The position numbers were made by a program, and so were the translations under genes. A model generated the notes under the pieces. It saw only the letters and a program-made list of their open reading frames with translations, was not told where the DNA came from and did no database searches. A stretch of DNA of 49,427 nt, taken from Phoronis australis. Lineage: Eukaryota > Phoronida > Phoronidae. The stretch spans positions 389,151 through 438,577 of the forward strand of contig NMRA01000367.1 of NCBI GenBank assembly GCA_002633005.1. Direction: 5' to 3'. Of this stretch, positions 1-11,327 are shown in pieces; the first letter of the stretch is position 1, and each line of letters starts with the position of its first letter.

Positions 1-741
1 TCATTCATGCCCCATATGTCAGTGTGTGTAAATCAATCCCTACTACTAACTCTTAATTACCAATATTGTTCTCGTTTGGATTTATAATTCTATCACTAAT
101 GTAAATCTACGTTATAACCTGGCTTTGGTCTCTGTAACACCTCACTTAATTATTTTCCAAGTTGTTTTTCACATTTTAACTTAGCTGTAAGTTTTCTAAA
201 TAGTTATAAACACTTATGCTTTGTTTATATATATTTCTCTAATTACTTAAGCATTCAAGAAGTGCAACCTTCAACCTTAACTCTGTATATTTCCACTGTT
301 ATCCTTGATCTGTCTGTATTAATGTTACTTTTCAAAAATCCTTACATTCCCAAGTTGACAAACTCCTAAAAACAATACAAAAGTAAAGTTTCATTGCTCA
401 AAGTTCTTTCTTTTTCCTTGGATGCTTGAAATTATCTAGTTTTGATGTTGGACGGTATACATGTTGTCCTCGACATATTTTCTCTTCGTTGTACTGCTGT
501 AGGATTATGTGCTTAATTACAAATGATTGACACGTCTCTTGCTGTTGTCAATCATTCAAACTCTTCAGATAACCAAACTGTACTTGACAGGTATTCCACA
601 TATAGGGTTTCCTTATATGCCATGTTTCAGATTTTACGGAAACTGTAAAACTGATGTAAAGGGTTGGCTTAAAACTGGTAACCATAATACGTAAAAAAGT
701 CATTGCTTTGGTCCATTCCGGCAGAAGCTTTCATTTCTACC

Positions 742-808
742 CGGCCTATTCACGGCCTATTCACGGCCTATTCACGGCCTATTCACGGCCTATTCACGGC
801 CTATTCAC
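742..808. repeat. 11-bp tandem repeat
   Basis: About six copies of ATTCACGGCCT. The surrounding 1-1319 shows no exon other than the weak candidate at 968-1010; it is probably an intron of LAR upstream of the transmembrane exon. Confidence 0.85.
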
Positions 809-967
809 AAAATTAAAGAAAATTTTCACTTTTCTGACGGCTTATCTTAGTCAGATCATTTCTTCACTAATTATATTCTCCACCCATTGCAAATTTCCAT
901 CAGTATTTATTGGTATTGTTTATTTCATTTAAAATGAATGCCTGTCTGCAAATCAAAAACCTTACAG

Positions 968-1010
968 GCAGACAATGTGATCTATAGTGAGGTTGCCATG
1001 GCTACACTGG
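968..1010 (+). other. Possible small alternative or relic exon upstream of the LAR transmembrane exon
   Basis: The 43 nt are bounded by a good acceptor (CTTACAG) and a donor (GTAAAT), and only one frame is open. It reads ADNVIYSEVAMATL, which shares YSEV and the overall pattern with the next exon ([11 protein letters not shown]). It leaves phase 1, which does not fit the phase-0 exon at 1320. Read through without splicing, it stops at TAG 1018-1020. It may be a relic duplicate, an alternative terminal exon giving a soluble ectodomain, or chance. Confidence 0.25.
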
Positions 1011-1319
1011 GTAAATACTAGCACAGTGTGAGTATACACCAGGATTTTGTGGCTGTGAGGCATCATTAAATCATGAATACAGTACTTGAACTGATAAAGA
1101 AAGAGCCTGAAATGGGTTGTGAAGATGCAGGAACGACACAAATGTGATCACTTGCTTGCAATGCATGGTGATATCTCGCAACTTTTATTGTTGTGAGTAC
1201 ATTGCTTCTACTGAACAGGCACATGGCCCAATGTCCTTTGATGTCCAATGACCCTTTGATATTTTTGTTGAGCCCTTCTCCTTCCTGCGTATTGACATTT
1301 GAACTGATTGTGTCTACAG

Positions 1320-2540
1320 GCTCTACAGACATCCAGCGTGTACAGTGAGGTGGTGTCACTCAACACAACCACTGGTGGCAAGGAACCAGTCTCCAAGGAG
1401 GATGATAACTGGATGATCCCGACACTAGGGGCCACTGGTGGTGGACTGTTGCTTATACTGCTCATAGTACTGGCATTAGTCTTCTGGTAAGTACCACCAC
1501 TGCTTGAAGCAGGACTGCTTGTTGTTCAACGCGAGATGGTCAGTTATCTAACTTGCCTTAGTCACGTGTTTATGAAGCTGTAAGTCACGTGTTTATGAAG
1601 CTGTAAGTCACGTGTTTATGAAGCTGTAAGTCACGTGTTTATGAAGCTGTAAGTCACAAATTAATCATTACAAATGTCAGTGGTCTGCACTAGATGTTTT
1701 ATGTTAAAAGTATGACACAAAACATGATTAGAGTAGCTGTATAGGGAATAACCCTTTGTGCGACTGGATCTTGGGACTAGTGGAATATTTTAGCAGTAGT
1801 AGGTTGTTTATCTTTTCTTTTTGAAGTTATACAAGAACCTTGTTTTGTTTACACACACAATTCACTTAGTATCAGCCTTAAATCCCTCACCACTTCACCA
1901 GTAGCTGTGTTTTGAACTGTCTTGTATCTAGCTGTGGTCAGACTTGGTAGTTGTCATGGACACAAATCTTAGCTAAAATAAATAATTAATCTGAAGTCTT
2001 GGTTAACGCCTTGTACAAAGCAAGCATGTGCTACTGAACAGAAGTGTGTAAGTATGTTGTATCACAGAGCTATTGTGTGCTACTTACACAAGAGTGTAAG
2101 TATGCTGTGTCACAGAAAGACAATAATTGAGAAAATGTGGCACTTTCACTGGTAAATGGTTGGACACAATGTTCACGTCTCAAAACTGTTAAATCATCAG
2201 TTGCACCAACTATGCATAAATAATGCAGTATTCTTACTGCTCTCTGTAACTAGTGAGAAAAGTGAATGCTTTGTCTATATATGTTGCTATATATAGTCAT
2301 TTCACCTTCTCTTAAAGATGAAAATTTCTAATTGTTATATCAAGCTGTTATTAATTATTGTTCTTTACTTCTCAATTGTTTTGTTGCTCAGTGTTACAAC
2401 AGATGTGATTCAATGTTGCAGCCGTCGCAGAAAGAATCGCAAAGAGAAAGCACCAGAGCCAACTAAAGTGCCTGTAGACGTACCAATGCAGCACCCTAGT
2501 GATCCTGTGGAGATGAGACGGCTCAACTTCCAGACACCTG
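1320..2540 (+). CDS. LAR: LAR transmembrane and juxtamembrane exons
   Basis: Exon 1320-1486 encodes a short extracellular stalk with a possible N-glycosylation site (NTT). A hydrophobic run of about 25 residues, starting at the WMIP of the DDNWMIP stretch and ending [10 protein letters not shown], follows it. Exon 2422-2540 starts with a basic stop-transfer sequence ([10 protein letters not shown]) and ends with the conserved [14 protein letters not shown] of LAR-family juxtamembrane regions. The junction codon is split TG|C, giving Cys. The first exon could also start at 1329, because a second AG lies 9 nt downstream; this would remove three residues without changing frame. Confidence 0.93.
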
Positions 2541-5500
2541 GTGAGTCTAACATGAGTGTCTGTGTGAGGCTGTTGAATGTGCCCACTGCTGGTGATGGTC
2601 ACGCAAGTGTCTGTGTGTGGCTGTTGAATTCTAACTCTGACTCCATTCTGACCAATCTTTCTTTGTCACATGACCATGAAAGCCATATTTAAAACTTGGA
2701 AAGCATATAATTCAGCTGATTCACTGGTCTGTGTGCATTGACAAACAGTTGAGCTTTCCATTGTAGGAAAATTTGTTTTGGCTTGATTGGCAGGTTCTGC
2801 ATAAAGAAACAGAGCTAGAAAAATCTCGCCAAAGTCACGTGTTCTCATTAAAAATACACTGCAATATCTTCCGAAGTCTTGCTTTTCTTGCGACGTCCTA
2901 GCCTTTATTGAAATCTTCCAGGATATTTCAGTAACAGCCTTTAAAAAAGCAACGGGATTAACCTGGTAAACAACAAATATTTGCATGTTATGAAATTTAG
3001 TTAATTTTACTCCCTGTTTTTCCAAAAACCAGAAGTTGTGAATTATGGGTACACATAACATTAAATGTGGGTTCACATAACGTTGAATATGGGTACACAT
3101 AACCTTAAATATGGGTACACATAACATTAAATATGGGTACACATGACGTTAAATATGGGTACTCATGACGTTAAATATGGGTACACATGATGTTAAATAT
3201 GGGTACTCATGACGTTAAACATGGGTACACATGACGTTAAACATGGGTACACATGACATTAAACATGGGTACACATGATGTTAAACATGGGTACACATGA
3301 CGTTAAATGTGGGTACACATAACATTTAAAAGAACACTAAAACCCATTTGGTGATTTCATTGTTCTGTCATGTGCTAATACGTCAATGGTGTCTCACTTG
3401 AGCATTTAAAGCAAGATTCAAGTAAAAATTTATACGAAGTCATAAAGTGGATATTATGGTTCTTGGTGGGTGGTCTTTCCCTACAATTGTCATGTAACTC
3501 CATGCGCGCACCCAGGGGGAGCTTGAATGAGCCCCCCCCTCCTTTTGGCGAAATGGACAAAAAGGTCCGCCTCAGAGAAACAAAAAGTCCACTAAAAAGG
3601 GGCAAACGCACAATTCACAGCTTTGGACGTGGTACCCTGTTTTTTTAGTCCTTTGGCTTTTTTGACGGTAAAAGGTCAACACCATCGCAAATTCGAGCCC
3701 TCCTATTTTAAAGGCTGTGTGCGGGCGTGAACTCTCCTGAAGCATTGGTAACACTTGACCGTTTAGAAGGTTTTTTAGGGTTACAGAGCATTGTTTTGTG
3801 AAAGAGAAATGGATGGAAAAGTCCTTTATAACTACTAGTAGGTGATTTTCAGTGATATAACAAAATGTGAAACTAGGTATAATTTTTCTCTTTATCGCAC
3901 AAAAATAATTGTCAAAATTACCATTCTTATATTTTTAAGTGGATTCCCTGACAAATTATGGAAATTTTACCAAATGGGGTTTATGACACATAGTGAGTTC
4001 AAGACAAGCTAATGGTAGACGGAATTGTGATAATCGTCATTTTCAAATTTGACAGAATCAAGTTTCTCATGTCCACCATATTGTATGCTGAAGAGGCAAA
4101 AAATTACTGTGTATTATATATCCCTGTAAGAAATGCGTGTGTCTGTGTGTGATAAAGTCNTGAAGCATTGGTAACACTTGACCGTTTAGAAGGTTTTTTA
4201 GGGTTACAGAGCATTGTTTTGTGAAAGGAAATGGATGGAAAAGTCCTTTATAACTACTAGTAGGTGATTTTCAGTGATATAACAAAATGTGAAACAAACT
4301 AGGTATAATTTTTCTCTTTATCGCACAAAAATAATTGTCAAAATTACCATTCTTATATTTTTAAGTGGATTCCCTGACAAATTATGGAAATTTTACCAAA
4401 TGGGGTTTATGACACATAGTGAGTTCAAGACAAGCTAATGGTAGACGGAATTGTGATAATCGTCATTTTCAAATTTGACAGAATCAAGTTTCTCATGTCC
4501 ACCATATTGTATGCTGAAGAGGCAAAAAATTACTGTGTATTATATATCCCTGTAAGAAATGCGTGTGTCTGTGTGTGATAAAGTCAAGTAACATGCATGT
4601 GTGTGTTTGGTCAAGCCAAGTAAGTTTTTTGTCTTCACCGTTGTCTGGTTGGTTGTCCAATATTTTGTGGGAACTTGCAAATCTTTACATGACTGCTGTC
4701 TGCTAAAATATTGCTTTGCAGTGAACTATTTACATAGCATAGTTCACTTTGCAGACAACTTGTAAGTGTCAGTGGTAGTTATTTGTGGCTCTAATAAAGG
4801 TGAAGTGAATATTGCATTGATATTAGTTCCCTGTGGGGTTCTTTGAAGTCAGCTTGATTGGTAATATGGTTGGTAACCTGTTTCTGGGCTGTCTGTCTGG
4901 ACAAGTGAGAATGGCATACAGCTCATAATTGTGTGGTGAAAGAGTGCCAGGAACTCACTGTTCGTGGCTTGCCTGAGTGTCAGTTCAGCTATGTGAAGGT
5001 TGTGAATGTTACTTTGTGAGGGTTGTTATGGATCTTGGCTGACTACTGTCTGCCAGCTGGCCATTTTGGCATGATGAACTGTGTCTGGTGATAGATCTTG
5101 GAATTAATGAGTCAGTAAGTGCTGTCTGTGACTGACGGACTCTTGGGTTTCACAGTCAAGAATGAATAGTCTACTTGCAAGTAAGGTAGGGTTCTTAGTG
5201 TCTGAGAAACAGTCTGGTTGACTGGTTAGTGTTTGTTATTAGCATTGTTGAATGCTCGACAAATTAAAGTGTTGCCTTGACTGTTACAGGCATGATGAGC
5301 CACCCTCCCATTCCCATCACTGAGCTGGCCATGCATATAGACAGGCTCAAGACCAATGAGAATCTTAAGTTCTCCCAGGAGTATGAGTCTATTGAGCCGG
5401 GCCAACAGTTCACTTGGGACAACTCTAACATGGAAGTGAACAAACCCAAGAACCGCTACGCCAATGTGATCGCCTACGACCACTCCAGAGTGATTCTACA

Positions 5501-8500
5501 ACCAGTTGAGGGTATACCTGGCAGTGACTACATCAATGCTAACTATATGGATGGTTACAGGAAGCAGAATGCATACATCGCTACACAGGGTCCGCTGCCA
5601 GAGACTTTCACAGACTTCTGGAGAATGGTATGGGAGCAGCGTGCAGCCACGCTGGTGATGATGACAAAGTTGGAGGAAAGATCAAGGGTGAGTAGTAAGG
5701 GTGATTAGGAAAGAGGTCAAAGATGATCTCTGTTGTCATCCAATGAGAGCTGCCAACTATGAATAGTAAGTCATAATCATTTACTCGTCTTATTTATGGA
5801 ACACTCTCCCTTCCCAAGACATATCTGCATTATCCTTAATAAGCTTTAAGAGAATTATATGAATTTTAATTACATGTGTTTTGTGTACGAAACCTGCATT
5901 CAGTATCCCCAAACCAAACTATGTGTTTTATTTATGTGTCTATGTATGAGTGTATAATGTGTGTGTGTATGTATGTATATATGTATATATGTATATATAT
6001 GTATGTATGTATGTATATATATGTATGTATGGATGCATGTATAATGTCTTACTTTTATTAACTATTATTTATTGTCTGTTTATTAAATATTTATATTTTT
6101 ATTTAATCATGTTTTCTTACTTTTTGTATCTTCTACATATTATTTTTTATTATTTTTGTTTCATCAGTCTTTTCATCTTAGTTTCATTTCATCAGTCTTT
6201 TCATCTTAGTTTCATTTCATCATAGATCATTTAAATGTTGTCTTTCATTTTGCACTTCTGTGCTGGTTTTACTGTCTTTGTATATTTTTATCGAGGGCCC
6301 CCATGGAAAGCATTGTGGACTAATGAGGATACCCTTATGAAATACACCAGGAGGCACTGTCACTCACTATGGTTATATAGTGTGTTCTTACTGAGGGCCA
6401 CTTTCCAGCATCAAATTACATTATCTTGAAAATGCATTTATTTAAGTTAACCTGTTATTGTTTGTTACGGTATGATATGGAGAAGTACTGTATGTTCATT
6501 TCTCATTCCTCACTGGAAGCTCACCTGAGATTGGCTGTGTTGCAGATCAAGTGTGACCAGTACTGGCCCAGTAGAGGCACCGACACCTACGGTCTGATGC
6601 ACGTCACTCTTATAGACGTCATGGAGCTGGCGACATACACAATACGAACCTTCACCATACAACGGGTGAGGCTAAAACTGAGACTGGTTGTCTGTATAAG
6701 ACTGGGCGCTGTATGTCTTAGACTGGGGTCTGTTTGGAAGACATTGTTCTGATTTTGATATTACAACTGAATTGTGTTCAACAGTTCTGTCTGTTATTGT
6801 GGAATATTAATGGTGGATTGAAGGATAGTCACATGACCTGATCAAGATGGATCACAATGAGTTAATGGAATACTTGTAGTTGTCAGTCATTGCCTGACTT
6901 GTGGTTAAACACTGAATAGCTGAAAATACTATCAGCAGATGATTGTTTTGAAGGTGAAGCCAGTGTATTATGCTAAGTGTATTCTCTTTTGATGTGAACT
7001 AAGATAAAAGTTGATGGGAATTAGTTGAGCAGACAGCTGTTGTCTGACTTCAGCTTGCACACAACAATGATCACTTGCTGTTTTGTCGGACTTGCAAATA
7101 TGTGTTTCATTTTCATCAAATGTTAAATAAAATTAAGATGATTTTGAGTCTCCTTCATTTGTCTCCAGCACGGGTACCCAGAGAAGCGGGAAGTTCGCCA
7201 GTTCCAATTCACGGCATGGCCAGATCACGGAGTGCCTGATCACGCCACACCCTTGCTGATGTTCATGCGTCGAGTGAAAACGAATAACCCTCCTGATGCC
7301 GGACCCATGATCGTACATTGCAGGTATTACAGAGTTCATTATACTGAACATGAATGCCATTTGTTCTGTAGAAAATAACCTTGTAGGCATTGCATCACTC
7401 TTTTAATTGTGACTATTGTAATAATAGTCTACCATTATATCAATATATCATATATCCACAGTGCCGGAGTTGGACGTACGGGTGCCTTTATAGTCATTGA
7501 CTCCATGCTGGAGAGGATACGACATGAGAAGACCGTTGACATCTACGGACATGTGACCTGCCTGCGTGCCCAGCGCAACTACATGGTGCAGACAGATGAT
7601 CAGTATATATTCATTCATGATGCTCTGTTGGAGGCGGTGACCAGTGCAGGGACAGAGGTGCCGGCACGCAACCTGTACCCTCACCTGCAGAAGTTGACTC
7701 AGCCTGAGCCTGGAGAAACTGTAACCGGCATGGAACTTGAATTCAAGGTAGGGAGGTTGATATAAAACTGCTTTAGAATAGACCAACTTTAGGTAAAATG
7801 ATCAAAGTGAGGTAGGCTGTTTAGCAATTACAAGAGAACCCTCGATGGCAAGGGTTAGTGATAAGTAGGGTTTGGGCAATTTGACAAATTGTGGGTCACT
7901 CAGATATGAATGAATTTCAGAGTTAATCTTCCCAACAGTTTTCTCATAGCAGTACGAGATTTTACCTTGTGAAAGTAAATATTAAACGTGTGTGTGAAAT
8001 AATGCTTTTGGTGAGCATTATGCCTGATGCGCCCATAGTTCTAGTGTACAGCAGGCCTGTGAGTGGAATATGGAGAGTGAACTGTCTGTAAGGTAAAGGC
8101 ATGGATTCTTGAGTAAATCTTTTAAAGTGCAAGTAACAAGTTAAAGATATGCTCCTGTTTTATTGAATATCAATTGGTCTTTGTTTATGAATGAGTATGA
8201 AGTTATATTATTGAATATCAATTGGTCTTTGTTTATGAATGAGTATGAAGTTACATAAAGATGAGTACCATGTATAATGTGAAATATTTAAGCAGTCAAG
8301 AATTTTTGAGTCTGTACATGTCAAGTTTGGACTAATATATTCACTCTAACTTGCAGAAGTTATCGAGCATCAAAGCTTGCCCATCTCGCTTCGTCAGTGC
8401 CAACTTACCAGTGAACAAGTTCAAGAACCGACTTGTAAACATCCTGCCTTGTAAGTGAATAGACAACACTTTACTTTGTACAATTAACACATGTTGTATG

Positions 8501-11327
8501 TTCAGCAAGAAGACTTTCTTGATAAAAGTACCATAAGTCTGTCACAGTTTGAAAGTGAAGTTGTGCATTTTGTTTATTAATGTTACAAAGTAACCCAATC
8601 GGTTGTTACATAATAATTATTGTCTTCAATATTTTTCAGTTGAGACAACACGTGTGTGCTTACAACCAATCAGAGGTGTTGATGGATCTGACTATATCAA
8701 TGCCAGTTATATTGATGTAAGTCTATCTGTACTTGATAGGGTTTTATACTTGGGAAGATTGTGCATTACTCTCTTGAGTGCTTCCATAGGGTGTTTCATA
8801 ATTTAAAATGATTCATTTTTTCTTGTAACATTTGTCAGTGGAGCTGTTGGAAATAGAATCAACCAATAGTATCACTGACTAGCAATGTGTGAAATTAACA
8901 AAAGTAATCTGTTGTAAAAAGACCTATTAGCCTCCGTGTGGGACTTGATTGAAAGAGATTAAGTGTTTTGGTCAGTGTTATGAGTGTATTGTATTTGATC
9001 GTGAATAAAATTTTGATTGGTAGATTAATTTTATTCATCTTATAACAATGTTATAGGGTTATAGATATAAGAAGGCATACGTGGCTACCCAAGGCCCTCT
9101 GCAGGAGACTACAGAAGACTTCTGGAGAATGTTGTGGGAGCATAATTCGACCATCGTTGTCATGTTGACAAAACAACGGGAGATGGGCCGGGTAAGTTAC
9201 CGTATAGCTTTTCGGGCTCCTATGTGTGCTGTTCATTTAATGCAAACAAAGATCTCATTTCATACTCAAGCAACTTTACAAAGACAAAATGGGAATACTG
9301 TCATTGTTCTCTTAATATTGCTGCATTGTGTAGTAGTCTTTCAAGTTCCTCGAGTGTTCCCTAGAGTTATAGCGACTATTTCTCTTGTGAATGTACATTA
9401 CTGTTTGTTCCCTTTATAGGATAAATGTCACCAGTATTGGCCCACAGATAGGTCAGCCAGATATCAGTACTTTGTAGTGGACCCGATGGCCGAGTACAAC
9501 ATGCCACAGTACATACTGAGAGAGTTCAAGGTCACAGACGCACGGGTACGTGGCTAGGTGCATGATGGTTTAGGGCTGGATTTTGAGTTATATTTTTGGA
9601 GCCTAGAGGCTGTAGAAGGATTTTAGATTCATTTTGTTTTAAGACTTTCCACTGTTGATGCTTAGAGGCGTGTAGATGGACTAGAGATACTGTTTAATAC
9701 TTGTTAATTGCAGACTCTCTTATTCAGTTTAACTGCTTTCATGATAGTGATGTAGTTTGTTAAGTGGTTACAAATTTTCTGGTTACTCATTCAGTCTTGT
9801 TTGCCTGTTAAATATATTAGGCTAGTGGTCAGCATACTGATTGTATCACTTACAGTAGTCACCATACTGATTGTATCACTTACAGGATGGCCAATCACGG
9901 ACAATCCGCCAGTTTCAATTTACTGACTGGCCAGAGCAGGGTGTGCCTAAGAGTGGTGAGGGATTCATTGACTTCATTGGCCAAGTGCACAAAACAAAAG
10001 AACAGTTTGGTCAGGAGGGGCCTATCACAGTGCACTGCAGGTGAGTGACAGGGGCCTGGATTATGGTACTTCTTGGTTCACTTGTGTGTGCCAGTTGTCA
10101 TGCATTAGTACTAAATATATTAGTGAAGCAGTATAAAATTTCTGTTTAAAATACCCACCAACATAAAGCCCGCGTGAAGGCTCTTTCGAAAACAACCACT
10201 TAAAAAAGCCCCCATGAGGACTCATTCAAGACAGTTTTGAATTTCTGACACAGGAAAAAAGTTTTGAAAATGTGGCAAGATGCTATTATTTTTCCAAATT
10301 TGGTGCTTTGAGGGACCATTAAAATGTCAGGATTATCGATGACGTCTTCACATTTTTGCATAAAATAGGGATAAACTGAAACTGTATTCTCAAATTGGAA
10401 CTAAGTGAATGTGGCTTAAATTTTCTTGTGAAGTCACTTGTTCATTTTACAGGACTAACTCAGTCCGCTGCTAAATGAGGGTATTGTGGTTTGCAATTAA
10501 GAGAACAAGGGGTGGGGGCTTTTTCTGACGCAAATTCACTTCAGGAAATGGGAGCTCCTGAAATCACAGTAGTGTATATTTGATTGTTATTGATATACAT
10601 GTGGGAAACAGGTGGGAGTTGAAAGAAATTGGTTGATTCTGCACTCCTAATAGTGTTACTAGGATTAGAAGAAAGTTGGTGAGAATGTATGGAGTCATTC
10701 GTCATGTGGAGGACTTGGAAGATGTTAATTGTCTGATTGTAATTTCAAGTGGAGGACTTGGAAGATGTTAATTGTCTGGTTGTAATTTCAGCGCTGGTGT
10801 GGGTAGGACTGGTGTGTTCATCACTCTGAGTATTGTGCTGGAGAGAATGAGGTATGAAGGGGTCGTTGACATGTTCCAGACTGTACGTATGTTGAGAACA
10901 CAAAGGCCTGCCATGGTACAGACTGAGGTGAGTAGGGACTGGCATTGGGGTTGGGTTTACTGTAAGGGAGGGGGAGTATAGATTGTGGTAGCTACATAGT
11001 ATGTGTATGCGGGGAGCTGGTGGGGCATTTGTGGGTAGTGACAGGGCATTATGCAGGCCATTGCTTGTAGTGATGGGTATTATTGATAGACCAGTATTGT
11101 GAGCTATTCATTGTTCCGACTACTGTAGTGATGGGTATTAATGATAGACCAGTATTGTGAGCTATTCATTGTTCTGGATACTGTTAACATGTCTGTACTG
11201 TGGCATGTGCAAGTCTTGACTTATGTACATACATTGCACTAGTCTCATGCTATTGCAGGATCAATATCAGTTCTGTTACCGTGCTGCTCTGGAGTATCTC
11301 GGCTCATTTGACCATTATGCAAACTAG
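1320..11327 (+). CDS. LAR: LAR-type receptor protein tyrosine phosphatase (PTPRF/D/S family), 3' part of gene
   Basis: Single-pass membrane receptor that dephosphorylates phosphotyrosine; LAR-family members act in axon guidance, synapse formation and cell adhesion (family knowledge). Exons: 1320-1486, 2422-2540, 5290-5687, 6546-6665, 7169-7323, 7462-7747, 8357-8450, 8640-8716, 9057-9191, 9420-9545, 9886-10040, 10792-10927, 11259-11327. They total 2037 nt (678 aa plus TAG), with GT/AG ends and compatible phases at every junction. Visible residues: transmembrane segment about 31-56, a basic stop-transfer stretch, the wedge helix, D1 with WPD (285-287) and [10 protein letters not shown] (Cys319, Arg325), then D2 with WPE. 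The protein ends FDHYAN, close to the family's conserved C-terminus. The Ig and fibronectin III ectodomain is not in the window. The family assignment is very secure; which vertebrate paralogue it matches is not meaningful for an invertebrate. Confidence 0.96.
1556..1657. repeat. 23-bp tandem repeat rich in GTAAGT, after the LAR transmembrane exon
   Basis: Four copies of GTCACGTGTTTATGAAGCTG followed by TAA. Each junction contains GCTGTAAGT, an optimal splice-donor hexamer, and each unit contains the E-box CACGTG. It begins about 70 bp after the true donor at 1487. Confidence 0.85.
3049..3330. repeat. 21/22-bp tandem repeat in a LAR intron
   Basis: About 13 diverged copies of ACATGACGTTAAATATGGGT followed by AC. 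The rest of the 2541-5289 intron holds a C-rich stretch at 3510-3600 and an allelic duplication at 3742-4585; 4590-5289 shows nothing recognisable. Confidence 0.85.
5290..7747 (+). CDS. LAR: LAR D1 catalytic phosphatase domain (exons 3-6 of the visible gene)
   Basis: The four exons encode the membrane-proximal PTP domain. Visible elements are the wedge helix-turn-helix ([16 protein letters not shown]), the KNRY substrate-recognition loop (residues 149-152 of the visible protein), the DYINANY strand, the WPD loop with general acid Asp287, the P-loop with nucleophile Cys319 and Arg325, and the VQTDDQY Q-loop. All residues needed for catalysis are present. The intron after exon 7169-7323 falls in phase 2 directly after the catalytic Cys codon, splitting HC from SAGVGRTG. 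Confidence 0.95.
5945..6036. repeat. TATG/TATA microsatellite
   Basis: GTATGTATATATGTATATAT-type simple repeat in a LAR intron. A 29-bp duplication (TCATCAGTCTTTTCATCTTA core) follows at about 6160-6222. Confidence 0.9.
8160..8254. repeat. 47-bp direct duplication in a LAR intron
   Basis: Two adjacent, near-identical copies of a unit containing GAATATCAATTGGTCTTTG. Recent, to judge from identity. Further introns at 6666-7168 and 7748-8356 show nothing else recognisable. Confidence 0.85.
8357..11327 (+). CDS. LAR: LAR D2 pseudo-phosphatase domain (exons 7-13 of the visible gene)
   Basis: The seven exons encode the membrane-distal PTP domain. It keeps the [10 protein letters not shown] loop (Cys610, Arg616), but the KNRY tyrosine is Leu (KNRLVNI) and the WPD aspartate is Glu (WPEQGVP, Glu576). 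These two changes are known to make D2 of LAR-family receptors nearly inactive, so a regulatory or scaffolding role is expected. The last exon (11259-11327) encodes [16 protein letters not shown], then FDHYAN and TAG. Possible poly(A) signals (AATAAA) follow at 11537, 11695 and 12887. Confidence 0.94.

Noticed and set aside
2318-2692. 124-codon frame starting with a hydrophobic segment, resembling a small membrane protein
   Set aside because: The middle overlaps the LAR juxtamembrane exon (2422-2540) in the same frame. The hydrophobic start is intron and the acceptor AG lies at 2420-2421.
3463-3754. C-rich stretch with GCGCGCACCCAGGGGGAG as a possible promoter or hAT element
   Set aside because: It lies within a LAR intron, no inverted partner was found, and no promoter element could be named.
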